Source of the DNA: Clostridium sp. UBA2485
Lineage (GTDB): Bacteria > Bacillota > Clostridia > Clostridiales > Clostridiaceae
DNA: 22,837 bases
NCBI RefSeq assembly: GCF_002341865.1
Contig: NZ_DDOV01000080.1
Location: 1 to 22,837, forward strand
Reading direction: 5' to 3'
The notes beneath the pieces were generated by a model. The model was not told the origin of the DNA. It ran no database searches and saw only the letters and a program-made list of their open reading frames with translations. The translations under genes were made by a program, and so were the position numbers. Below, in pieces: positions 15,801 through 22,837 of this stretch; position 1 is the first letter of the stretch; each line of letters starts with the position of its first letter.

Positions 15801-15920
15801 TAAAAAAACCACATGGTATAATCCATGCGGTCTATTTTTGAATATAAAAGAGCCACATAGCATAATCTAGGTGGCTTATTTTTGAATATAGAAAAGCCAC
15901 ACAGTATAATCTGCGTGACT
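15801..15920 (-). repeat. Three tandem 44-bp terminator-hairpin repeats
   Basis: Three copies with exact 44-bp period (arms starting at plus positions 15807/15808, 15851 and 15895). Each forms a stem of 9-10 pairs with an invariant six-base loop (TATAAT or CATAAT on plus, ATTATR in the RNA) followed by a U-rich tail in the minus transcript, then a TATATTC-AAAAATA spacer. Stem bases differ between copies but pairing is largely kept (ACCACATGG/CCATGCGGT; AGCCACATAG/CTAGGTGGCT; AGCCACACAG/CTGCGTGACT), with compensating and G-U changes. The RNA structure therefore appears to be under selection. Likely serial intrinsic terminators before the permease gene. Confidence 0.75.
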
Positions 15921-15957
15921 TTATAAATGTAGTAATAATGAATAACATTATAAACAA

Positions 15958-16071
15958 TATAGCCAACACAGATACAATCCCTAATTATCAGTAAGTCTTA
16001 AGGGGCTTGTATCCATGTTAAAATTTAATAAAATTTATAACTTGATACAAACCCTATATAAATTGGCTATA
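15958..16071 (-). promoter_or_regulatory. Attenuator with mutually exclusive helices
   Basis: In the minus transcript, helix P1 pairs TATAGCCAA (plus 16063-16071) with TTGGCTATA (15958-15966), 9 bp, closing the element. Inside are segment 1 GGGTTTGTATC (16044-16054), segment 2 GATACAAGCCC (16003-16013) and segment 3 GGGATTGTATC (15971-15981). Segment 2 can pair with either 1 or 3 but not both. CTGTGTTGGCT (15961-15971), which includes the P1 3' arm, can also pair with the 5' arm of the first terminator (AGTCACGCAG) over 10 bp with one bulge, acting as an antiterminator. No T-box sequence or known riboswitch core was found. The pairings are read from the sequence; the switch is inferred. Confidence 0.6.
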
Positions 16072-16110
16072 AAAACTAAATCGTGCTTGTTTATTTATTA
16101 AAGTATTCAT
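16054..16110 (-). CDS. Leader peptide MNTLINKQARFSFYSQFI
   Basis: Eighteen codons with a strong SD (GGAGGG, plus 16116-16121) 5 nt before ATG 16110. It ends in TAG (16054-16056) directly at RNA segment 1. The second half is rich in aromatic codons (Phe, Phe, Tyr, Phe among the last eight). The codons TAT-AGC-CAA are themselves the 5' arm of helix P1, so a ribosome slowed there would prevent P1. This fits an attenuation leader for an aromatic amino-acid importer. Function inferred. Confidence 0.6.
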   Translation of the reverse strand: MNTLINKQARFSFYSQFI

Positions 16111-16204
16111 AATTACCCTCCAGTTTTATTTCATAATTAATAATATTTCTCGTAGAAAAACAAAAATAAGATTTAATATTTGTTTTTTCATTTAATTTAG
16201 TAAG

Positions 16205-16233
16205 AGTATATTCTATTTAAGATAGTAAGTCAA
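16205..16233 (-). promoter_or_regulatory. SigA promoter of the ABC importer operon
   Basis: On the minus strand TTGACT (plus 16228-16233) is exactly 17 nt from TATACT (plus 16205-16210). Predicted start near 16198, giving a leader of about 430 nt before the permease ATG. Confidence 0.75.
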
Positions 16234-16615
16234 TAAAAAAATATAAAACTAATTAAGCTTTTTTACAGATTGACTAAAGTTTATAAGGAGGTATATGAGA
16301 ATATATATGTAGGAGTGAAAGTTTTAAAAAGATTATAAAATCAATAAAGTTATAATATAGATCAATTGAGTAAACATAGTATAAATCAAAGATTTTGTCA
16401 TTGATAAGACCCGCGTAAGTAAAAATCCTATAATTTGATTTTAGCAATTCATATGCTATAGTATCTTGTATGTTTAGTGTAATAATTGGAAATTTATCTA
16501 TGGCAGTATCTATATTTTTATAGACAAGTATTAGCAAAAAATATAAAATAATTCAATATAGGATGTTGAGGTTATAAATTGAAGAAGTAACTTTAAAAGA
16601 TAAGGGGGAAAGAGT

Positions 16616-17284
16616 ATGAGTCCATTAGAAAGAAAAGAAAAATCTATAGAAATATTAAAAGCTAATAAGGTTCCATATATGGAAGGACTTCCAGCTATTG
16701 AAGATGCAAATGAAATAGAGATGCGAAGTGCAGAAGGAATAGCTAAACGTGCTATTGCTTGTTTAATCTCTATTCAAGTAGCATGTGATATTAATAGTGG
16801 AGAGAATATTGAAGAATCTAGAGAGTTTTTTGAAGGCTTTTTAGAAAAGTATAAAGTAAAAGAAGAATTAACTGATAATGAGAAGAAAATTATTTTTGGA
16901 AGTCCAGATAGACAAGAGGTAATTAATATGGCATGGAAGTACGAAGCATATTGGACACTTATTTGGTCATTAGGTATTGTAGATAAGCTAGAATATCCTT
17001 CACAAATATGCGACTGTAACTTTGCAATTCGTGCAGTGGCAGATTATGAAGACTTTAATGATTTTATGAAAACAGTTAAACTGAGAAGCATAGAAGAAAT
17101 ATTAGATGAAGCAGATTTAATTTATCGTTATAACTGGGCTTGTGTAAATGCTAGGATACATGGAGAAAATCCACCAGCAGGGTTAGATCCAGGTGTAGTA
17201 TTTGAACGTCATTGGGGATTAAATTGGCTTATTGGAAAAGGTACATATAATGACAATTGGGACAGTGTTTCAACGGACACTTAA
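16616..17284 (+). CDS. DUF4272 domain-containing protein
   Basis: A 222-aa soluble protein matching DUF4272. The marks are the N-terminal SPLERKEKSIEILKANKVPYMEGLP, the EIEMRSAEGIAKRAIACL helix, the WKYEAYWTLIWSLG block and the C-terminal YRYNWACVNARIHGENPPAGLDPGVVFERHWGLNWL. RBS AAGGGGG is 8 nt before ATG 16616. No signal peptide. Single gene with no clear operon partner. Function unknown; the family appears in diverse bacteria, sometimes near toxin-immunity loci, but nothing here indicates that role. Confidence 0.85.
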   Translation: MSPLERKEKSIEILKANKVPYMEGLPAIEDANEIEMRSAEGIAKRAIACLISIQVACDINSGENIEESREFFEGFLEKYKVKEELTDNEKKIIFGSPDRQEVINMAWKYEAYWTLIWSLGIVDKLEYPSQICDCNFAIRAVADYEDFNDFMKTVKLRSIEEILDEADLIYRYNWACVNARIHGENPPAGLDPGVVFERHWGLNWLIGKGTYNDNWDSVSTDT

Positions 17285-17507
17285 TAAAGCATATAAATTT
17301 ATTTTAAATCTAAAATTGATGTTGTAAAAAATATATTGGCTTATGTGTTCTTAGTACATAAATAGTAAATTCAACAATAATTAAATCACAATAATACTAT
17401 ATATTAAAATAAATAGTATAATAATATATCATTATGTACATGAATATAATAACCTACTTACTTTTATTAAGTATGTATGGTAAAATGTATGCAGGTGGTG
17501 ATTGGAT
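17285..17507 (+). promoter_or_regulatory. hxlR promoter with palindromic operator
   Basis: TACTTA-N7-TAAGTA at 17455-17473 is a 19-bp palindrome that spans a candidate -35 (TTACTT, 17458-17463) and ends 7 bp before a -10 (TAAAAT, 17481-17486), with 17-bp spacing. This arrangement suits autorepression by the HxlR protein. The rest of the gap (17285-17450) is AT-rich with nothing recognised. Confidence 0.6.
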
Positions 17508-17816
17508 ATGGAAAAATACCATATGTGTCCAAAGTTTGAAAATGCTTTTGGATTATTAGGGAAAAGATGGAATGGATTAATTATAAGAACATTACTAGGA
17601 GGACAAAAGCGCTTTTCTGATATAGCAGATGCAATTCCTAATATGAGTGCTCGTATGCTTACAGAAAGATTTAAAGAATTAGAAAGCGAAGGAATTGTTA
17701 TTAGAAAAGTTTATCCAGAAACACCTGTACGTATAGAATATGAACTTACAGAAAAGGGACATGACCTTAAAAATGCTATGGATGAAATTCAAAAATGGGC
17801 AGAAAAATGGAATTAA
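17508..17816 (+). CDS. HxlR-family redox-type transcriptional regulator
   Basis: A 102-aa winged-helix regulator of the HxlR/MarR-like class, near the family's usual size. The typical order is present: YHMCPKFENAFGLLGKRWNGLIIRTLLGGQKRFSDI, then PNMSARMLTERFKELESEGIV, then YELTEKG. Cys7 in HMCP lies where YodB, CatR and HypR of Bacillus carry the Cys that senses quinones, diamide or hypochlorite. ATG 17508 is preferred over TTG 17502 because AGGTGGTG (17493-17500) lies 7 nt upstream. A pirin and a nitroreductase follow in the same direction, with matching palindromes in both promoters. Regulation of those genes is inferred. Confidence 0.9.
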   Translation: MEKYHMCPKFENAFGLLGKRWNGLIIRTLLGGQKRFSDIADAIPNMSARMLTERFKELESEGIVIRKVYPETPVRIEYELTEKGHDLKNAMDEIQKWAEKWN

Positions 17817-17827
17817 TTAAAATAAAT

Positions 17828-17866
17828 AAAAGAATCTCTTAAAATTAATAAGAGATTCTTTTTATT
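17828..17866 (+). terminator. Terminator of hxlR
   Basis: A perfect 14-bp stem (AAAAGAATCTCTTA, 17828-17841, with TAAGAGATTCTTTT, 17849-17862) with a 7-nt loop and a T tract. Confidence 0.88.
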
Positions 17867-17879
17867 TTAAAAAAATATC

Positions 17880-17938
17880 TTGACTAATTGTAATTGGAGT
17901 GCAATAATAAAATTAAAGTTAGTTACTAAATGTAACTA
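17880..17938 (+). promoter_or_regulatory. Pirin-nitroreductase promoter with operator
   Basis: TTGACT (17880-17885), 17-bp spacer, then an extended -10 TGC-AATAAT (17900-17908). Just downstream of the expected start (near 17915) is the perfect palindrome TAGTTAC-TAAAT-GTAACTA (17920-17938). It has the same 19-bp length and half-site form (TASTTA/TAASTA) as the hxlR operator, and its position fits repression by blocking initiation or clearance. Confidence 0.7.
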
Positions 17939-18051
17939 GGTAAATTATTTAATCTAAATAATTATATGTAAGGAGATAAAATATTTTTATTGAACGTACA
18001 TGAATATTGAAGTGTAGAGTTAAGAACAATATAAAAGAGGAGTGATATGAG

Positions 18052-18753
18052 ATGTTAAGAAAAATAGAAAGTAAAAATATGGGGAGTAGTAATCTTGGAT
18101 GGTTAAAGAGTAAATTTCACTTTTCATTTGCTGAGTATTATAATCCCGATAATATAAATTTTGGAGTTTTAAGAGTTATAAATGATGATTTAGTCCAATC
18201 TAATACAGGGTTTGACACTCATCCTCATAGAGATATGGAAATAATATCATATGTTGTCAATGGTGAACTTACTCATAGAGATAGCATGGGTAATAAAAAC
18301 ACTATAACTCGTGGTCATGTTCAATACATGAGTGCAGGAACAGGAGTTTATCATAGTGAGCATAATTTTGGAAAAGATACATTAAGACTTTTACAAATAT
18401 GGATTTTCCCTGATCAAAAAGGATACAAACCTAACTATGGAGATTACAGATTTAATTGGGATGACAGGCAAAATAAATGGCTTCATATGGCTTCAGGCAA
18501 AGACGGTGATGCCCCAATAAAAATAAATCAAGATATTAATGTTTATTCCTTAGAACTTGAAAAAGGAAAAGAGATTAGTTTTCCAGTGAAAGAAGGAAGA
18601 CAGGCATATTTAGTTCAAATAGAAGGAATTTTATTAGTTAACGAAGTTGAATTAAATGAAAGAGATGGAATGGAAATAGTTGAGGAAGATATTCTAGTTA
18701 GAGCAAAAGAAACTTCTCATATTATAGTTTTAGAAATGAAAAAACAAGACTAA
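18052..18753 (+). CDS. Pirin-family protein
   Basis: A bicupin pirin (233 aa). The N-terminal cupin carries the metal ligands in THPHRDMEIISYV (two His) and GVYHSEHN (His and Glu), matching the four-residue iron site of known pirins, some of which are quercetin dioxygenases or redox-sensing cofactors. FNWDDRQNKW and the second cupin complete the fold. RBS AGAGGAG (18036-18042) is 9 nt before the ATG. An ATG at 18047 terminates at once. First gene of an operon with the nitroreductase 51 nt downstream; the 5' leader starts at an HxlR-type operator. Confidence 0.92.
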   Translation: MLRKIESKNMGSSNLGWLKSKFHFSFAEYYNPDNINFGVLRVINDDLVQSNTGFDTHPHRDMEIISYVVNGELTHRDSMGNKNTITRGHVQYMSAGTGVYHSEHNFGKDTLRLLQIWIFPDQKGYKPNYGDYRFNWDDRQNKWLHMASGKDGDAPIKINQDINVYSLELEKGKEISFPVKEGRQAYLVQIEGILLVNEVELNERDGMEIVEEDILVRAKETSHIIVLEMKKQD

Positions 18754-18804
18754 TACCAAATTTATTTATAAATAAAAAAATTATATATTTGGAGGTATGT
18801 TTAG

Positions 18805-19404
18805 ATGTCAAAAGAATTTTTAACTGCTATTGAAGATAGACGCACATTTTATGGAATTAGTAAGGAAGCTATAGTTTCTGATGATAGAATAAAAGAGGTT
18901 ATAGAACATGCGGTGAAACACACACCATCAGCATTTAATTCTCAAAGTGCAAGGGTAGTTCTAGTATTAGGAGAACATCATGATAAATTATGGGATATTA
19001 CAAAGGAAGCATTGAGAAAGATTGTACCAGCAGATAAATTTGGCACTACTGAAGAAAAAATAAATTCATTTAAAAGTGGATATGGTACAGTTTTATTCTT
19101 TGAAGATAATGGTGTAGTAGAATCTCTTCAACAACAATTTGCTGCTTATAAAGATAATTTCCCAATTTGGTCTCAACAATCAAGTGGAATGCACCAATTT
19201 GCTATTTGGACTGCATTAGAAATTGAAGGATTTGGAGCATCACTTCAACATTATACTGAACTTATTGAAAATGACGTAAAGAAAGAATGGAATATACCAG
19301 AAAGCTGGGAACTAATTGCACAAATGCCATTTGGTAAGCCAACAAAAGAACCAGGTGAAAAAGAGTTCCAACCATTAGAAGAACGTATTAATATATTTAA
19401 ATAG
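18805..19404 (+). CDS. Frm2-like nitroreductase
   Basis: A 199-aa FMN-dependent NAD(P)H oxidoreductase of the Frm2/CinD-like nitroreductase branch. RRTFYGI at the N-terminus binds FMN phosphate in this fold. TPSAFNSQSARVVLVLGEHH, the long WSQQSSGMHQFAIWTALEIEGFGASLQHY block and AQMPFGKP are typical of the subfamily. It probably reduces quinones, nitroaromatics or lipid-derived electrophiles. RBS GGAGGT is 8 nt before the ATG. It shares a transcript with pirin and ends at a strong terminator. In Bacillus, HxlR-type regulators control similar reductases, so the module looks like an electrophile-stress response. Confidence 0.9.
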   Translation: MSKEFLTAIEDRRTFYGISKEAIVSDDRIKEVIEHAVKHTPSAFNSQSARVVLVLGEHHDKLWDITKEALRKIVPADKFGTTEEKINSFKSGYGTVLFFEDNGVVESLQQQFAAYKDNFPIWSQQSSGMHQFAIWTALEIEGFGASLQHYTELIENDVKKEWNIPESWELIAQMPFGKPTKEPGEKEFQPLEERINIFK

Positions 19405-19440
19405 ATTTTGTTTTGATAAATTATAAAATAGATAGATTAT

Positions 19441-19477
19441 AAAAAAAAGTTCCTTTTTTCTAAAGGAACTTTTTTTA
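19441..19477 (+). terminator. Terminator of the pirin-nitroreductase operon
   Basis: A run of eight A plus GTTCCTTT pairs with AAAGGAAC plus eight T: a 16-bp perfect stem with a 5-nt loop. Confidence 0.9.
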
Positions 19478-20151
19478 TATAGTTGTTAAGTAGCTGCTAC
19501 TTGATGGAAATGGATTTTTAATCATTAGTCTATTTATAGCTCTTTTAATTTTTGATGAAAATTAAAAAAGTTACATTATGGATATATTGCTCTAAAATAG
19601 TAATAATATGTAAAAAAATCTGTCTTAAAATATCTATAGAAAATTATATAATGAAATGATTATTTTGAAATATAATCTTGCACTAGCGGATGTTGATGAT
19701 GATAGGACAAGGCTTCATAAATTTTTATTAGGTTTAAAATGTTATATTTATTAAAATTATGTAAATAGTAGGATTTTTTCATTTATTTGTTTAAATTAAA
19801 GGAAATTAAAACTATTTTCTAAAATTAGGATTATTTAGTATTTTAAAAATTTTTGGAATTTATGTATAATTATATTATTAAATAATATAATTTGAAAAAA
19901 TGTATTAAAAAAGTTGTAGAGGAAGGTGATTATATTAGATAAAAAGTAGAATTATATTTATTGCACTTATCTTATTTTCATAATTTTTATCTCTACTCTA
20001 CCATGAGTTTTAAGTCACGGGTACGTCTCAGAGAAGAAAAGGATTCCGTAATCCTTAGAACAACTTTATGGTTATTTAATTTATGTATCAAATCATTAAA
20101 AATAACCTGTTGTATTTTAGTAAAAAATTAATAAACATAAGGAGTAAAAGT
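19478..20151 (+). promoter_or_regulatory. Long upstream and untranslated region of the collagenase gene
   Basis: About 670 bp without a gene. A TATAAT at 19886-19891 may be the -10. Downstream is a GC-richer structured part: GTAGAG (19916-19921) overlaps an SD-like GAGGAAGG and can pair with CTCTAC (19991-19996); TGAG (20004-20007) with CTCA (20027-20030); AAGGATT-CCGT-AATCCTT forms a hairpin (20039-20056); and GGTTATTT (20070-20077) pairs with AAATAACC (20100-20107). A seven-codon GTG frame (19928 on) lies in it. A signal-peptide-like frame (RIIFIALILFS, stop, FLSLLYHEF) at about 19948-20010 may be an old gene trace. In C. perfringens the colA leader is processed by a regulatory RNA; whether this one is comparable is unknown. 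Confidence 0.45.
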
Positions 20152-22837
20152 ATGATAAAGAAGTTACATTTTAAATCTAATTCAACTGAAAGAAACTTTA
20201 AAAAACCCACTTTATCCAAAGTATTGAGTACGTTGGTCATAACTACATTAATTGTGACAAATTCCCATGGACTAATTTATGCATTACCTAATCAAAACTT
20301 TGAAGATATCCCTAATCCTACTATGGAACAAAAGCTTAATCATGAAGAGGTTCTTCATGATAATTGTCTTGATAATATAAAAAGGGTTAAAGATGAAAGT
20401 TCCATTTTGTCAAATAGCTCTTCTGATATACCAGGGGAAATTAGTGGACAAGCAATAGAGAAATCAAATATAAGAGCATTTGGAGCAGAAAAATCAAGTA
20501 CGCAAAAATATTCTATGTCTGATTTAAACCGCATGGATTATACTAGCCTTGTTAATCTTCTTGTTACTATTCAATGGAGTGATATTACAGATCTTTTCCA
20601 ATATAATACTGATGCACAGGAGTTTTACAGCAATACAAATCGTACGCAAGCACTTCTTGATGCTATTGAAGAAAGAGGAAGTCAATTTACATCCTCTGAT
20701 ACAAAGGGCCTCCCTACTCTTATTGAGGTATTTAGAGCAGGAAACTATTTAGGTTTTTACAACAAAGAACTTGAATCACTTAATACTAAAGCTAATCGTG
20801 ATAAATGTATACCTGCTATATTGGCAATTGAAAAAAATCCAAACTTTAAATTGGGTACAAAAGAACAAGATGATATAATTTCTTCTACAGGTCTACTAAT
20901 TAATGCTACGTCATCCGATTTAGAAGTAATTAATTATGCTATTCCAATTTTGAAGCAGTACAACGAAAATTTTGATGATTATACACAGCAATACTCAAAG
21001 GGCTCTGCTTTATTCAATATGCTTAAGGGTATTACGTATACAATGGACAAATACATTTGGGATGACACACCTATTGAAAAAACTCCATATTATAGAAATA
21101 TTGATTCTTTTATTGAGGAGTTAAACAAAATTGCTATAAAAGGAAATGTTAATAGTGAGAATGAATGGGTAATAGATAGTGGTATTTATTATACTGGACA
21201 ATTATCAAAATATGCAAGCAATCCAAATGATTGTAATAAAGTACTCACAGATGCTTTAAAAATTTATCCTTATTTAAGCTCATCTTATTTTAAAGCTGCT
21301 GATCAGATATATAGGAATTTTAATGGTAAAGACTATTATGGAAATATAATTGATATAAACAAATTAAACGAAGAAGGAAAACAACATTATTTACCTAAAA
21401 CATATATATTTGATGATGGAAAATTTGTATTTAAAGCAGGAGATAAAATATCCACTGATAAAATTCAACGACTTTACTGGGCTACAAAAGAAGTAAACGC
21501 TCAGTTCTATAGAATTTTTGGAGATGATACTCCTATAGACAAAGGACCTAGTGCAGATGATGTGTTAACAGTTGTTGTTTATAACACTCCAGATGAATAC
21601 AAAATGAATTCAACTTTATACGGCTATAGCACTGATAATGGAGGTATATATATTGAAAGTGATGGTACATTCTTTACCTATGAGAGAACTCCAGAACAAA
21701 GCATATATTCACTTGAAGAATTATTCCGTCATGAGTTTACTCATTACCTTCAGGGAAGATACCTTGTACCTGGTATGTGGGGACAAACTGAAATTTATAA
21801 AAATGATAAACTTTCTTGGTATGAAGAAGGTGGTGCTGAATTTTTTGCAGGATCTACTCGTACTCAAGATATATTACCAAGACACTCTATTGTAGGTGGA
21901 ATATCTAATAATCCTTCAGAAAGATACACCATAGACCAATTGGTTCATTCAGGCTATAGCAGTGGTTGGAGTTTTTATCATTATGGATTTGCACTCCATA
22001 ATTACTTGTATAATAACAATTTAGATTTATACAATAAATTGGCAGATTCTATAAAATCAGATAATGTAAAACAATATGATAGTTACATTAATACAATGAG
22101 TAATAATACTCTTAACACTGAGTATCAAAATCATATGCAGCATTTAGTAGATAATTTGGACACATTAACTGTTCCACTAGTTTCTGATGATTACTTAGCT
22201 AAACATCCAGCTAAAAATGAATCAGAGATTTTTTCAGATATTACATCTGTTGCAAAATTAAAAAACGTTTCTACTGAAAAGCAGAAATCTCCATTCTTTA
22301 ATACATTTACTCTTCGTGGAACGTATACTTTAGGAACTTCAAAAGGTAAATTACATGATTGGAAGTTAATGAACAGTACTGCAAATAATTTTTTAAACAC
22401 ATTAAATAGTTATCCTTGGAGTGGATATAGAACTCTTAGTTGTTATTTTGTTAACTACAAAGTGGATTCATCAAATAATGCTGAATTTGAAGTGGTATTT
22501 CAAGGAATGCTTTCTAATACCGCAGACTTTAATAGTCCTCCTATAGCTAAGATAAATGGACCTTATACAGGAACTATAAATAATCCTATAAGTTTCAGTA
22601 GTGATGGATCTACTGACCCAGATGGTAAAATAGTTTCATATCTATGGGATTTTGGTGATGGAACTACTAGTAATGATCCTAATCCTACTCATTTATATAC
22701 AAGGGATGGTAACTATAATGTTAAACTTACTGTAACTGATGACAAAGGAGCTTATAATTCTGAGAGCACTTCAGTTAATGTAATTGATGATTCTCCAAAA
22801 GATATTTTAATTTCTCATGAACCAAATGATACCTTTG
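20152..22837 (+). CDS. colA: Secreted M9 collagenase, 3' end outside window
   Basis: Extracellular zinc collagenase resembling ColG/ColH of Hathewaya histolytica; 895 codons are visible and the frame runs off the right edge. Residues 1-44 form a long signal peptide (hydrophobic core 24-44, likely cut after IYA). About 115-395 is the M9 N-terminal activator domain (RAGNYLGFYN; NPNFKLGT). About 400-690 is the peptidase domain with zinc motif HEFTH at 527-531 and the YEEGGAEFFAGSTR segment, whose Glu near 559 is the third ligand by comparison with ColG. About 795-885 is one PKD domain (WDFGDGTTS). The last residues (HEPNDTF) look like the start of a collagen-binding domain, as in ColG after its PKD. 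RBS AAGGAG is 7 nt before the ATG. Confidence 0.95.
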   Translation, partial: MIKKLHFKSNSTERNFKKPTLSKVLSTLVITTLIVTNSHGLIYALPNQNFEDIPNPTMEQKLNHEEVLHDNCLDNIKRVKDESSILSNSSSDIPGEISGQAIEKSNIRAFGAEKSSTQKYSMSDLNRMDYTSLVNLLVTIQWSDITDLFQYNTDAQEFYSNTNRTQALLDAIEERGSQFTSSDTKGLPTLIEVFRAGNYLGFYNKELESLNTKANRDKCIPAILAIEKNPNFKLGTKEQDDIISSTGLLINATSSDLEVINYAIPILKQYNENFDDYTQQYSKGSALFNMLKGITYTMDKYIWDDTPIEKTPYYRNIDSFIEELNKIAIKGNVNSENEWVIDSGIYYTGQLSKYASNPNDCNKVLTDALKIYPYLSSSYFKAADQIYRNFNGKDYYGNIIDINKLNEEGKQHYLPKTYIFDDGKFVFKAGDKISTDKIQRLYWATKEVNAQFYRIFGDDTPIDKGPSADDVLTVVVYNTPDEYKMNSTLYGYSTDNGGIYIESDGTFFTYERTPEQSIYSLEELFRHEFTHYLQGRYLVPGMWGQTEIYKNDKLSWYEEGGAEFFAGSTRTQDILPRHSIVGGISNNPSERYTIDQLVHSGYSSGWSFYHYGFALHNYLYNNNLDLYNKLADSIKSDNVKQYDSYINTMSNNTLNTEYQNHMQHLVDNLDTLTVPLVSDDYLAKHPAKNESEIFSDITSVAKLKNVSTEKQKSPFFNTFTLRGTYTLGTSKGKLHDWKLMNSTANNFLNTLNSYPWSGYRTLSCYFVNYKVDSSNNAEFEVVFQGMLSNTADFNSPPIAKINGPYTGTINNPISFSSDGSTDPDGKIVSYLWDFGDGTTSNDPNPTHLYTRDGNYNVKLTVTDDKGAYNSESTSVNVIDDSPKDILISHEPNDTF

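Noticed and set aside
15783..16200. T-box riboswitch upstream of the importer
   Set aside because: No AGGGTGGNACCGCG-like T-box sequence on the minus strand. The alternating segments have a different form.
16274..16537. Minus-strand 87-codon frame rich in Ile/Tyr
   Set aside because: No RBS, no recognisable family, composition expected of AT-rich DNA, and it lies upstream of the importer promoter. An ancient remnant is possible but unsupported.
19478..20151. VirR boxes or a c-di-GMP riboswitch before the collagenase gene
   Set aside because: No paired CCAGTT-type boxes. A GTCACG string near 20013 lacks the rest of the GEMM riboswitch core.
20549..21895. Short frames inside the collagenase gene
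   Set aside because: Out-of-frame shadows of the continuous collagenase reading frame starting at 20152.

Overview
This AT-rich window has strong AGGAGG-type ribosome binding sites and many hairpin-plus-U-tract terminators. The gene families (flavodiiron protein, Ric, DUF438, DUF4317, SigI/RsgI, a secreted M9 collagenase) point to a Clostridium sensu lato chromosome, perhaps near C. sporogenes or proteolytic C. botulinum. The species is inference only. No insertion sequence, CRISPR array, tRNA or rRNA was seen.

Layout. Positions 1-155 hold the end of a GC-richer structured RNA candidate, followed by a small conserved hypothetical gene. A Crp/Fnr regulator at about 772-1094 has lost its whole sensor domain. 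It precedes a nitrosative/oxidative-stress operon at 1250-3996: flavodiiron reductase FprA, di-iron repair protein Ric, and a DUF438-hemerythrin protein. A near-perfect FNR-type box is centred about 41.5 bp upstream of the likely fprA transcription start, the position used by class II activators. A DUF4317 gene lies on the minus strand (4069-5442). Next comes sigI-rsgI (5757-7578), where sigI is cut by an in-frame TAA and the C-terminal domain stays open in the same frame.

Positions 7.6-11.4 kb are a loosely packed accessory stretch: decayed coding pieces, a short leader peptide inside a pseudoknot-capable RNA ahead of a CD3324-like HTH gene, a GNAT acetyltransferase, an unrecognised 182-aa protein, and an esterase remnant. 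A BBE-like flavoenzyme with both covalent-flavin residues follows (11388-12710).

On the minus strand, 13043-15770 encodes an ABC importer of the TrpXYZ class (permease, ATPase, lipoprotein). Its leader of about 430 nt has a consensus promoter, an 18-codon peptide rich in Phe/Tyr codons, three mutually exclusive RNA segments, an enclosing 9-bp helix, and three tandem 44-bp terminator hairpins. I infer ribosome-mediated attenuation. This is the most interesting regulatory structure in the window.

Positions 16616-19404 hold a DUF4272 gene and a redox-stress module: an HxlR regulator with an N-terminal Cys, a pirin, and an Frm2-like nitroreductase. Two 19-bp palindromes of matching architecture sit in the hxlR and pirin promoters and are probably the HxlR operators. 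The window ends inside a large secreted collagenase gene (20152 onward: signal peptide, HEFTH zinc site, PKD domain), preceded by a long structured untranslated region.
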